In this document: in pieces, positions 34,777-42,435 of the stretch
Layout of the letters: each line of letters starts with the position of its first letter
Position numbering within the stretch: position 1 is the stretch's first letter
Assembly: GCA_002367105.1 (NCBI GenBank)
Contig: DFCS01000033.1
Span: 69,426-133,425 of the forward strand
Reading direction: 5' to 3'
Origin: Hungatella sp. UBA3048
GTDB taxonomy: Bacteria; Bacillota; Clostridia; Lachnospirales; Lachnospiraceae
DNA length: 64,000 nucleotides
Made by a program: the position numbers and the translations under genes
Notes under the pieces: generated by a model
The model's input: only the letters and a program-made list of their open reading frames with translations
Database searches by the model: none
What the model was told of the DNA's origin: nothing

Positions 34777-35995
34777 GTTTCAACACCTCCCTGACCTTAC
34801 ATATGGATTCAATCAAAACGTCTATATCGTCTTTGGTATTGTAAAAGCATAAGCTGACCCGGCAAGTGGCGTTCACGCCCAAATGCCGCATAAGCGGATG
34901 TGCGCAATGATGCCCTGAACGAATCGCCACGCCGTCTGAGCTCAGGATTGTAGATACATCATGAGGATGCGCTCCGTCAATATTAAAGGAAATGACACCC
35001 GTGCGTTCATGGCCGCTTTCCTGACCGTAAATAGTAACATGCGGAATGGATTGCAGGCGTAGAAGGGCATAACCAGTCAGCTCATGTTCAAACCGACCAA
35101 TCTGCTCATAACCGATATCCTCCAGATAATCAATTGCTGAGTGCAAACCGACCGCACCTTCCACATTTTGCGTGCCGCCCTCGAATTTCGCGGGGCCGTC
35201 CGTGTAAGTGGTGGTCTGTTCGCTCACATCGTCCACCATCCCGCCGCCCAACAGCCATGGGCGCATGTTGCTCAAATGCTCTTTTTTCGCGTACAATACG
35301 CCAATGCCCATGGGAGCATACAGCTTATGGCCCGAAAATGCCAGAAAATCCACATCCAGTGCCTGCACGTCGACCGGCATATGGGGAATGCCCTGTGCCG
35401 CGTCCAGCACGACAACTGCGCCGGCCTCATGCGCCTTTTTAACGATTTCTCCAATCGGATTAACGATCCCCAATACGTTGGAAACCTGCGAGACAGCAAC
35501 GATCCTGGTCCGGGCGTTAATTTTTGCGGCAATTTCTTCCCTCGTCAGCTTCCCGTTTGTATCGGTGTAAAGATACTGTAGCTTAGCGCCTTTTGCTTTT
35601 GCCACGGCCTGCCACGGGATTAAATTGCTGTGATGTTCCGCGATGGAGATCAAAATCTCATCGCCTTCCTGGAGGATATCCATGCCATAAGCGCCCGCTG
35701 TAAGATTGAGGGATTCGGTGGTTCCTTTCGTAAACACGATTTCCTCCGGACTTCCAGCACCTATAAAGCCTGCAACCCTTTCCCTTGCGGTTTCATAAAC
35801 TTTCGTTGCTTTCTCACTCAAGGGATACGCCCCGCGATGGGGATTGGCGTTGTACTGTCCGTAATAGTTTCTCACGGCTTCAATCACCTGCGCGGGCTTT
35901 TGGGTGGTAGCCGCATTGTCGAGATAAACCAATCTTTTTCCGTTTTCCGAGCTGTTTTTAAGCAGAGGAAAATCATCAGCATAGTTAGTCCGCAT
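34763..35995 (-). CDS. sufS: Cysteine desulfurase SufS
   Basis: SufS is a PLP enzyme that removes sulfur from cysteine and passes it to SufU. The 410-residue class V aminotransferase-fold protein has LDNAATTQKP near the start, AEHHSNLIPWQ, the PLP-lysine segment FSGHKLYAPMGIGVLY and the active-site loop with IRSGHHCAHPLM. The Arg-x-Gly-x-x-Cys loop is the short SufS (type II) form. The ATG at 35995 lies within the end of sufD (11-base overlap) with GGAGGTG upstream, so translation is coupled. Confidence 0.96.
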   Translation of the reverse strand: MRTNYADDFPLLKNSSENGKRLVYLDNAATTQKPAQVIEAVRNYYGQYNANPHRGAYPLSEKATKVYETARERVAGFIGAGSPEEIVFTKGTTESLNLTAGAYGMDILQEGDEILISIAEHHSNLIPWQAVAKAKGAKLQYLYTDTNGKLTREEIAAKINARTRIVAVSQVSNVLGIVNPIGEIVKKAHEAGAVVVLDAAQGIPHMPVDVQALDVDFLAFSGHKLYAPMGIGVLYAKKEHLSNMRPWLLGGGMVDDVSEQTTTYTDGPAKFEGGTQNVEGAVGLHSAIDYLEDIGYEQIGRFEHELTGYALLRLQSIPHVTIYGQESGHERTGVISFNIDGAHPHDVSTILSSDGVAIRSGHHCAHPLMRHLGVNATCRVSLCFYNTKDDIDVLIESICKVREVLKLGAK

Positions 35996-37070
35996 CGCCC
36001 AGCACCTCCTGAATATATGAGGAAATTTCTTCCTGAAGGCTGTCTGGCGCTATTTCTTCCAAAATAGAATTGAATGATGCCAGCGCAATCAGTTTCCGCG
36101 CCTCACTTTTTCTGATACCGCGGCTCATTAAGTAAAAGAGCTTGTTTTCGTCAAGTTTTCCAGTGGTGGTGGCGTGCTGTCCTTCCACATCATCCTCGCC
36201 GCACAAGAGTAACGGTGCGGAAAGATTGACCGCATCAGAGCCAAGCACCAGCACGCTTTCTTCCTCCCGTCCTTTTGCTCCTGCCGCACCTGGAAGAAAA
36301 TCAAGCGTACTTTTTGCCGCTTTGCGTGCCTTGTTAAGCAGTATGCCCCGGACGTTTATATTCCCTTGCGTGTTTTTTTCCTTGTATTCAATACGGTAAT
36401 TAAAATCAAGTTCCCTTTCCCGGTTTACAGCGTAAGCGACGTCCAGATCAGCGGACGCGCCGTTTCCTTCCAGCTGTATGCTGCAGCTGGAAACAGATTT
36501 TTGTGATCCTGCTTCAATCAGGATCACATGTGCGGCTGCCTCTGTATCCACGTTTATCTCTGTCGCGTCAACGCCTGTATGATTCTCCGCCAGTCTTTGG
36601 GCCTTTATCAGCCTGATATTTGCGTCTGCTTTTGCATGGAGCTTTGTGTATCCGCAGTGGAAACAGTTTGTGTCCCCGTCCGATGAATACCGTAGAACCA
36701 CAGTTGCGCTGCTTCCGGCTTCCGCGCTGATGAACAGCTCATCAGACAGCAGAGCATTACCGGCGCCTAGATGAAAGTCCAGCACAATCGGTTCCTTCGC
36801 CGTAAAGCCTGCCGGGATCGTAATATGCAGGCGGTAATTGCAAAGCGCCTCCGCGTATTCCCGGATATCCTTAAGGATGACCGGATGAGTTTCTGTTGCC
36901 TCCAATGGGGGTTCATGGCTGATCCGAATCCCTGAATATTCCTTTTGCAGTGGATTCCCGGCATAGGCGGTCATTCCGTCAAGATCTATTGTTACGGCTG
37001 TATCGTTTATTTTGAGCATGCTCCATGTTGGAATCTGCAGCCTGTTTAGCCTTTTTAGGGTATTATTCAT
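35985..37070 (-). CDS. sufD: Fe-S cluster assembly protein SufD
   Basis: SufD forms the SufBC2D scaffold with SufB and SufC. The 361-residue protein has the SufB/SufD beta-helix core, with the C-terminal conserved block ALLSDELFISAEAGSSATVV..., HATTTGKLDENKLFYLMSRGIRKSEARKLI. It is shorter than SufB and has a distinct N-terminus, as usual. AAGGAGG precedes the ATG at 37070. It lies between sufB and sufS. Confidence 0.92.
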   Translation of the reverse strand: MNNTLKRLNRLQIPTWSMLKINDTAVTIDLDGMTAYAGNPLQKEYSGIRISHEPPLEATETHPVILKDIREYAEALCNYRLHITIPAGFTAKEPIVLDFHLGAGNALLSDELFISAEAGSSATVVLRYSSDGDTNCFHCGYTKLHAKADANIRLIKAQRLAENHTGVDATEINVDTEAAAHVILIEAGSQKSVSSCSIQLEGNGASADLDVAYAVNRERELDFNYRIEYKEKNTQGNINVRGILLNKARKAAKSTLDFLPGAAGAKGREEESVLVLGSDAVNLSAPLLLCGEDDVEGQHATTTGKLDENKLFYLMSRGIRKSEARKLIALASFNSILEEIAPDSLQEEISSYIQEVLGDAD

Positions 37071-37082
37071 GCCAACCTCCTT

Positions 37083-38492
37083 CTAACCGATGCCGCCTTC
37101 AAATTCAAGGGCCACCAGCCTGTTCATTTCCACGGCGTATTCCAAAGGAAGCTCCTTTGTTATGGGTTCCACGAAACCGCGGACAATCAGCGCCTTGGCT
37201 TCATTTTCACCAATCCCCCGTGTCATCAGGTAAAAAACAGTTTCTTCGCTGATCCGTCCGATTTTTGCTTCATGCCCGATATCCACTTCGTCATTACGGA
37301 TATCCATCACAGGAATTGTGTCAGAGCGGCTTTCCCGATCCAGCATGAGGGATTCACAGCTTACACTGGACTTGCTGTTCTTTGCTTCGGGCAAAACAGT
37401 AACAGCGCTGCGGTAGATGGCTTTCCCGCCGCTTTTGGAGATGGATTTTGACGATACCGTGGAAGAGGTATTCGGTGCAGCGTGAATCACTTTCGTGCCG
37501 GTATCCAGCTCTTGACCCGCAGCGGCAAAGGTGATACCCGTAAACTCGCTTCTGGCCCCTTCTCCCCGCAAAATACTGCTGGGATACAGCATGGTGATGT
37601 GGGAGCCAAAGGTGCCGGAAACCCACTCAATTGCGCCGTTTTTTTCCACTGCCGCGCACTTTGAATTGAGGTTCATCATATTCCTCGACCAGTTTTCTAT
37701 GGTAGAATACCGCAGCGTTGCATTCTCACCCACATAAAGCTCCACACAGCCAGCGTGCAGATTCAAAGCGTTATACCGCGGCGCGGAACACCCTTCAATG
37801 AAATGAAGCCGCGCGCCTTCCTCCAGAATAATAAGAGTATGTTCAAACTGCCCGGCTCCCGGCGCGTTGAGCCGGAAATAGGATTGCAGTGGCATATGCA
37901 CCTCGATATCTTTTGGTACATAGACAAAGGACCCGCCCGACCAGACCGCACCATGCAGTGCTGCGAATTTATGTGCCGTGGCGGGAAGCAGTTTCATAAA
38001 GTGTTTTTTTACGATATCCTCGTACTCATGGAGCGCGGTATCCATATCGGTGTAAATCACACCTTGCTGGCGCATCTCTTCTTTAATGCTGTGATAAACG
38101 ACTTCAGAATCATATTGTGCTCCCACGCCGGAGAGAGCCAGTTTTTCCGCTTCGGGAATGCCCAGCCTGTCAAATGTCTGCTTGATTTCTTCGGGAACCT
38201 CGTTCCAGTTATCCGTCATCGCCATATTTGGGCGTACATAGGTAACTATTTGGTTCATATCCAATTCGTGAAGGCTCGGCCCCCAATTCGGCAGAGGAAG
38301 CCGTTCATAAACGGCGAGGGATTGTAACCGGTGTTCCAGCATCCAGCCCGGTTCGTTTTTTCCTTTGGAAATATCGGTAACGATTTCCGCAGTCAGCCCC
38401 TTGTTTACCTTATACGCGGCGTTTTCCGGGTTAGCAATGTCATAGGCGTCACGGTTGATTTCCTCAACCTGTGTTTTTTTACGTTCCATCAT
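37083..38492 (-). CDS. sufB: Fe-S cluster assembly protein SufB
   Basis: SufB is the main cluster-building scaffold subunit. The 469-residue protein has the typical SufB segments GVGAQYDSEVVYHS, FAALHGAVWSGGSFVYVPKDIEVHMPLQSYFRLN, ENWSRNMMNLNSKCA and the C-terminal EAKIGRISEETVFYLMTRGIGENEAKALIVRGF. Its ATG overlaps the sufC stop by 4 bases, with GAGGAGGTGAC as binding site, so SufC and SufB are coupled. Confidence 0.96.
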   Translation of the reverse strand: MMERKKTQVEEINRDAYDIANPENAAYKVNKGLTAEIVTDISKGKNEPGWMLEHRLQSLAVYERLPLPNWGPSLHELDMNQIVTYVRPNMAMTDNWNEVPEEIKQTFDRLGIPEAEKLALSGVGAQYDSEVVYHSIKEEMRQQGVIYTDMDTALHEYEDIVKKHFMKLLPATAHKFAALHGAVWSGGSFVYVPKDIEVHMPLQSYFRLNAPGAGQFEHTLIILEEGARLHFIEGCSAPRYNALNLHAGCVELYVGENATLRYSTIENWSRNMMNLNSKCAAVEKNGAIEWVSGTFGSHITMLYPSSILRGEGARSEFTGITFAAAGQELDTGTKVIHAAPNTSSTVSSKSISKSGGKAIYRSAVTVLPEAKNSKSSVSCESLMLDRESRSDTIPVMDIRNDEVDIGHEAKIGRISEETVFYLMTRGIGENEAKALIVRGFVEPITKELPLEYAVEMNRLVALEFEGGIG

Positions 38493-39241
38493 GTCACCTC
38501 CTCGGCCGCTTTGGCAGGTGAGAGAGAAGTGAAGCCGCTGCGGTTCACCTCATCAATCAGCGAGGCATCTCCGGTTTTGATAATCTGCCCGTCAATCAAA
38601 ATATGTACCATATCAACACTGATATTTTCTAAAATTTTCGTGCTATGGGTGATGATCAGCAGTGCGTTTTCTTCATTTTTAAAGCCTCTTACACCCTCAG
38701 ATACCGTTTTGACAGCGTCAACATCCAGGCCGGAATCTGTTTCATCCAAAATAGCCAGCTTTGGGTGAAGCGCCAGCATCTGCAATATTTCATGTTTCTT
38801 CTTTTCCCCGCCAGAAAACCCGACATTTAAGTATCTTGTGGCGTAACTCTCGTCAAAATCCAGACGCGCCATAAGCTCTTTTAATTCCTTATGGAAGTCC
38901 CAGGCCCGCTCGTTGTTACCGGTAATTGCATACCGTGCCGTGCGCAGAAAGCTTTCCACAGTGATCCCGTCTACTTCCTCAGGATTTTGAAATGTCATAA
39001 AGATGCCGCTTCTCGCTCGTTCATCTGTTTTGGTATAGGTGATGTCTTTTCCTTCAAATTCGATGCGGCCTTCCGTCACCGTATAGTCCGGATGCCCCAT
39101 GATGACACTCGCCAGCGTAGATTTTCCCGCACCGTTCGGTCCCATGATCACATGGGTCTCTCCTGGATTTATTGTTAAATCTACCCCCTTGAGGATTTCG
39201 TTATCACCTGCAAAAGCCCTTAATTTAGAAATAGTAAGCAT
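38489..39241 (-). CDS. sufC: Fe-S cluster assembly ATPase SufC
   Basis: SufC is the ABC-type ATPase of the SufBCD complex. The 250-residue protein has Walker A GPNGAGKST, the SufC-type Q loop MTFQNPEEVDG, signature FSGGEKKKHEILQML, Walker B LAILDETDSGLD and H loop ITHS. It follows the MarR-type regulator with only 3 bases between, so regulator and suf genes form one operon. Confidence 0.96.
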   Translation of the reverse strand: MLTISKLRAFAGDNEILKGVDLTINPGETHVIMGPNGAGKSTLASVIMGHPDYTVTEGRIEFEGKDITYTKTDERARSGIFMTFQNPEEVDGITVESFLRTARYAITGNNERAWDFHKELKELMARLDFDESYATRYLNVGFSGGEKKKHEILQMLALHPKLAILDETDSGLDVDAVKTVSEGVRGFKNEENALLIITHSTKILENISVDMVHILIDGQIIKTGDASLIDEVNRSGFTSLSPAKAAEEVT

Positions 39242-39244
39242 GTC

Positions 39245-39739
39245 TTACTCCTCCTTCCTTTCTATACCGCCTCCGCAGCTGCCCCCTGATTGACAGGCAA
39301 ACTCACTGATCGGCATACATTCCTTAACTTTTTCAAAAAAATCCAGAATAACCCTTGCGTTGGCATCGCTGAGAGAACAGAAATATTGACACAGCTTTTG
39401 GTTGGCTTCGCTATGGTATTCCTGATGCTTAACCCTTGCCTGTTCCCCGGCCGCTGTAAGCCTGTAATACTTTTCTTTCTTATTCCCGGGCATTTTATAT
39501 CCTTCAATCAGTTTCTTTTCTGTCAGCTTTACCGTCATCTGGGTAATCGCGCCTTGCGTAACGCCAATAATTTCCGATAGCATACGTGCATTTGCATCGG
39601 GATGATCATAAATCGCATCAATCAGGTTCAGTTCTGCATGATAAAGTAAATTAGACTCGCTATATATTTGAGGGATTCTCTGCTCATCCGTGATCATTGC
39701 TATAACTTCAAATAAGTTCCCAATTAATTTACACTCCAT
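39245..39739 (-). CDS. MarR-type regulator with C-terminal cysteine cluster, suf operon regulator
   Basis: The 164-residue protein has a MarR winged helix (NLIDAIYDHPDANARMLSEIIGVTQGAITQMTVKLTEKKLIEGY, about residues 37-80) with a helical dimerisation tail. It is the first gene of the suf operon. The C-terminus carries Cys-x7-Cys-x5-Cys (CMPISEFAC, then SGGSC), with another Cys in QYFCS and one at residue 3, which could bind an Fe-S cluster or metal. That would let it sense cluster status, the role IscR or SufR plays elsewhere; this is inference. The start at 39739 has GGAGGG 9 bases upstream; the ATG 11 codons earlier has none. Confidence 0.85.
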   Translation of the reverse strand: MECKLIGNLFEVIAMITDEQRIPQIYSESNLLYHAELNLIDAIYDHPDANARMLSEIIGVTQGAITQMTVKLTEKKLIEGYKMPGNKKEKYYRLTAAGEQARVKHQEYHSEANQKLCQYFCSLSDANARVILDFFEKVKECMPISEFACQSGGSCGGGIERKEE

Positions 39740-39801
39740 GTTCTTTTTCCCTCCAATATTTTTACGAAACAATGGCTGATTTTGGTTTTAATTGCGAATT
39801 T

Positions 39802-39849
39802 AGTATAGCACCTAAAGAATCTGCTGTCAATATACTTTAGCTGCTAAAG
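39802..39849 (-). promoter_or_regulatory. suf operon promoter with palindromic operator
   Basis: On the minus strand TTGACA (plus 39825-39830) and TATACT (plus 39802-39807) have a 17-base spacer. CTTTAGCTGCTAAAG at 39835-39849 is a perfect inverted repeat (6+3+6) just upstream of the -35. A related CTTTAGG...CTAAA arrangement spans the spacer and -10. These are likely binding sites of the MarR-type regulator. Confidence 0.8.
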
Positions 39850-39850
39850 A

Positions 39851-40552
39851 ATGTTGGCGAATTCTTATTTGATGGTATTTACCTATAATCCCTTGCTGAA
39901 ATCCTATGAAGCACAGATCTGGGGCAATGTCAGCGCCATAGACCGAGAAAGAGGCATGTTTGTCATTAAGCCCAGCGGTGTAGATTATAACCGGCTTAAG
40001 CCGGAAGATATGGTGGTTATGGATTTGGAGGGCAGAAAGGTGGAAGGAAAATATAACCCTTCCTCTGATACTGCCACTCATCTGGAACTTTATAAGGCAT
40101 TTCCAAAGATCGGCGGGATCGTGCACACCCATTCTTCCTGGGCAACCAGCTGGGCCCAGTCCGGGCGGGGGATTCCCTGCTATGGAACTACCCATGCGGA
40201 TTATATATACGGAGAAGTACCCTGCCTTCGCTGCCTGACAAAGGAAGAGATCGAGGAAGGGTATGAGAAAAACACGGGACTTCTGATTGCGGACTATTTT
40301 AAGGGCAAAGAGTATATGGCAGTACCGGCCTGCCTCTGTAAAAACCACGGACCTTTTACCTGGGGGAAGGATCCCAAAGAGGCTGTGCATAATGCAGTGG
40401 TTTTAGAAGAGGTAGCCAAAATGGCTTACCGTTGTGAGCAGATCAATCCGGATGTCATCCCGGCACCACAGGAACTGCAGGATAAGCATTATTTAAGAAA
40501 GCATGGGGCCAATGCATATTATGGTCAAAAGAATGGGGAGAATGAAAGATAG
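39851..40552 (+). pseudogene. araD: L-ribulose-5-phosphate 4-epimerase, 5'-truncated
   Basis: From about 39920 the frame encodes a very well conserved AraD: WGNVSAIDRE, KPSGVDY, DTATHLELYKAFP, the zinc ligands in GIVHTHS and KNHGPFTWG, and the C-terminal DKHYLRKHGANAYYGQ. The normal first ~27 residues (ending in a LVTFTWGNV-like segment) are missing; the codons from 39851 to 39919 do not resemble AraD. An in-frame stop lies at 39845, there is no ribosome binding site before either ATG (39851, 39872), and the 5' end abuts the suf promoter. I infer a gene that lost its start when the suf block arrived. If translated, it would be a 233-residue protein of doubtful activity. Confidence 0.65.
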
Positions 40553-40642
40553 ATTTTTTAAGACAAAGTAAATGAGGGGATATCAGAAAGCTTTTTTGAT
40601 AAGCTGTCATAAGAGAAGGAGAAATCTCTCCGGTATATGTAA

Positions 40643-40674
40643 AAGCCTGCCTTCCTAAGCGGAAAGGTGGGCTT
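40643..40674. terminator. Shared terminator between araD remnant and sigG
   Basis: AAGCCTGCCTT (40643-40653) pairs with AAGGTGGGCTT (40664-40674) with two G-T pairs, and CC/GG pairs extend it. T-rich sequence follows on the plus strand and, more weakly, on the minus strand. A smaller AGCTT/AAGCT hairpin lies at about 40590-40605. Confidence 0.6.
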
Positions 40675-40695
40675 GTATTTTAAGGAAGCCGTTAC

Positions 40696-41472
40696 CTAAG
40701 AAAGGTAATTCTTCATAGTCTTTAATGCATTTTTTTCCAGGCGGCTTACCTGTGCCTGACTGATATGGATTTCTTCTGCTACCTCGGTCTGAGTTTTTCC
40801 TTCAAAAAAGCGCATGTCAATGATATGGCGCTCCCTTTCCGGAAGGCGTCTCATGGCCTCGTTTAAGGAGATGTCCTCTACCCAGTTTTCCTCCAGGTTT
40901 TTTTTATCACTGATCTGGTCCATGACAAAAAGAGGATCACCGCCGTCAGAATAGACCGGCTCATAAAGGCTGACCGGGCTTTGAATGGCATCAAGAGCAT
41001 AGGTGATGTCTTCTTTGCTGACTCCGATCTCATCGGCGATTTCCATCAGGGTAGGTTCCTTTAAATTTTTCTTCATTAAATTTTCTTTGGCATAGATTGC
41101 CTTGTAAGCGGTATCACGCAGGGACCGGCTGACGCGGATAGAATTATTATCCCGAAGATAACGCCGTACTTCGCCCAGAATCATGGGCACCGCATAGGTG
41201 GAGAACCGGACGTTCTGCGTAATATCAAAATTATCGATGGCTTTGATTAAACCGATGCATCCGATCTGAAATAAGTCGTCAACGTTTTCATTGCTGCCGG
41301 AAAAACGTTGTATGACACTGAGAACCAGTCTTAAGTTTCCCTTGATGTAATCTTCTCTGGCCTTTTTATCTCCATCAAGAATCCGTTTGAACAGAACTTC
41401 CTTCTCTTCGTTATTAAGAAGAGGAAGTTTGGAAGTATTGACACCACAAATCTCTACTTTGTATCCAGACAT
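40696..41472 (-). CDS. sigG: RNA polymerase sporulation sigma factor SigG
   Basis: Sigma-G drives late forespore gene expression. The 258-residue protein starts with the SigG hallmark YKVEICGVNTSKLPLL, followed by region 2 (LRLVLSVIQRF, DLFQIGCIGLIKAIDNFD, RFSTYAVPMILGEVRRYLRDN), region 3 (RVSRSLRDTAYKAI) and region 4 (TQTEVAEEIHISQAQVSRLEK). GGAGGG lies 6 bases before the ATG. In many clostridia sigG follows spoIIGA-sigE directly; here it is 8 kb away and in reverse orientation. Confidence 0.96.
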   Translation of the reverse strand: MSGYKVEICGVNTSKLPLLNNEEKEVLFKRILDGDKKAREDYIKGNLRLVLSVIQRFSGSNENVDDLFQIGCIGLIKAIDNFDITQNVRFSTYAVPMILGEVRRYLRDNNSIRVSRSLRDTAYKAIYAKENLMKKNLKEPTLMEIADEIGVSKEDITYALDAIQSPVSLYEPVYSDGGDPLFVMDQISDKKNLEENWVEDISLNEAMRRLPERERHIIDMRFFEGKTQTEVAEEIHISQAQVSRLEKNALKTMKNYLS

Positions 41473-41580
41473 ATCTTTCCCTCCGCATCATTCATTATTC
41501 TCATACAGAAATGATGTACTCAATCGAGGGCTTTTATACGATAGCCGGATTAAAATTATTTTCCAGTTTTTAGGGCATTA

Positions 41581-42351
41581 TTAATCCTGCTTATTTTTTT
41601 CATATAGAACCAGCAATCCCTTTAATAGCAGAGCCTCGTCATAATGAATTTTATGATAACAAAGCGAGACGACAGAGGAAGCCAGACCTCCGGTCGCCAC
41701 AAGGCTAGCCAAAGTCCCTAATTCTTCCTCCATACGGTCGATGACACCGTCGATCATGGCGGCATTGCCGTAAAGGATTCCATTTTTCATGCAGTCAATG
41801 GTATTTTTGCCGATCACCCTGGTCGGTTTGTTTAAACCGATATAAGGGAGCTGGGCAGCCCGGCTGCTTAAGGAATCCAGGGAGACTCTAAGGCCGGGGA
41901 ATATAATGCCGCCGGAGTAGTTCCCATTCCGGTCAATGACAGACATGGTTGTGGCGGTTCCCATGTCAACTATGATGATGGGAGCCTGATATTCCTTTAA
42001 AGCAGCTACCGCATTCACGATTAAATCGCTTCCAACGGTCTTAGGGTTGTCCATCTTGATGTTGAGTCCGGTCTTCATTCCGGAGCCGACCACCATGGGT
42101 GTCTTACCTGTTATTTTTTTAACAGCACACACGACCACATCCGTAAGAGGAGGAACAACCGAAGACAGGATTGCTCCTTCTATGGATGAGAGGGGCATGT
42201 TGTGAATTTCCATAATATCTTTTATATTAACCGCATATTCCAGCTCGGTTTTTCCGTGATTGGTAGTAACTCGCTCTACAAAGTAAATGCCGGTATTGTC
42301 GATGCCGCCTATGACAATATTGCTGTTTCCCATATCAATGGCCAAAATCAT
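41581..42351 (-). CDS. coaX: Type III pantothenate kinase
   Basis: CoaX phosphorylates pantothenate, the first step of coenzyme A synthesis, and is not feedback-inhibited by CoA. The 256-residue ASKHA-fold protein has the phosphate motif LAIDMGNSNIVIG at the start, GSDLIVNAVAA, IIVDMGTATTMSVID and GGIIFPGL, and LVATGGLA near the C-terminus. The start at 42351 has AAAGGAG upstream; the longer frame crosses the divergent promoter and the start of coaBC. It is divergent from coaBC, so two CoA pathway enzymes share one intergenic region. Confidence 0.95.
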   Translation of the reverse strand: MILAIDMGNSNIVIGGIDNTGIYFVERVTTNHGKTELEYAVNIKDIMEIHNMPLSSIEGAILSSVVPPLTDVVVCAVKKITGKTPMVVGSGMKTGLNIKMDNPKTVGSDLIVNAVAALKEYQAPIIIVDMGTATTMSVIDRNGNYSGGIIFPGLRVSLDSLSSRAAQLPYIGLNKPTRVIGKNTIDCMKNGILYGNAAMIDGVIDRMEEELGTLASLVATGGLASSVVSLCYHKIHYDEALLLKGLLVLYEKNKQD

Positions 42352-42363
42352 AAAGGGAACTCC

Positions 42364-42392
42364 TTTCCAACTTTTTTTTCTTGTGCTATACT
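42364..42392 (+). promoter_or_regulatory. Extended -10 promoter for coaBC
   Basis: TGCTATACT at 42384-42392 is an extended -10 and TTTCCA at 42364-42369 a weak -35, with 17 bases between. It lies 44 bases before the coaBC start. Confidence 0.55.
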
Positions 42393-42435
42393 GTAGAGTA
42401 TCATATTTTAAGACGAAAAACAACGGGAGGCACTT

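Noticed and set aside
35134..36067. Several overlapping plus-strand ORFs opposite sufS
   Set aside because: Shadows of the GC-rich sufS coding strand; none has a ribosome binding site or recognisable motif.
39835..39849. Operator or promoter for araD
   Set aside because: The palindrome sits upstream of the minus-strand suf promoter at the distance expected for that operon, and no plus-strand promoter or binding site was found.
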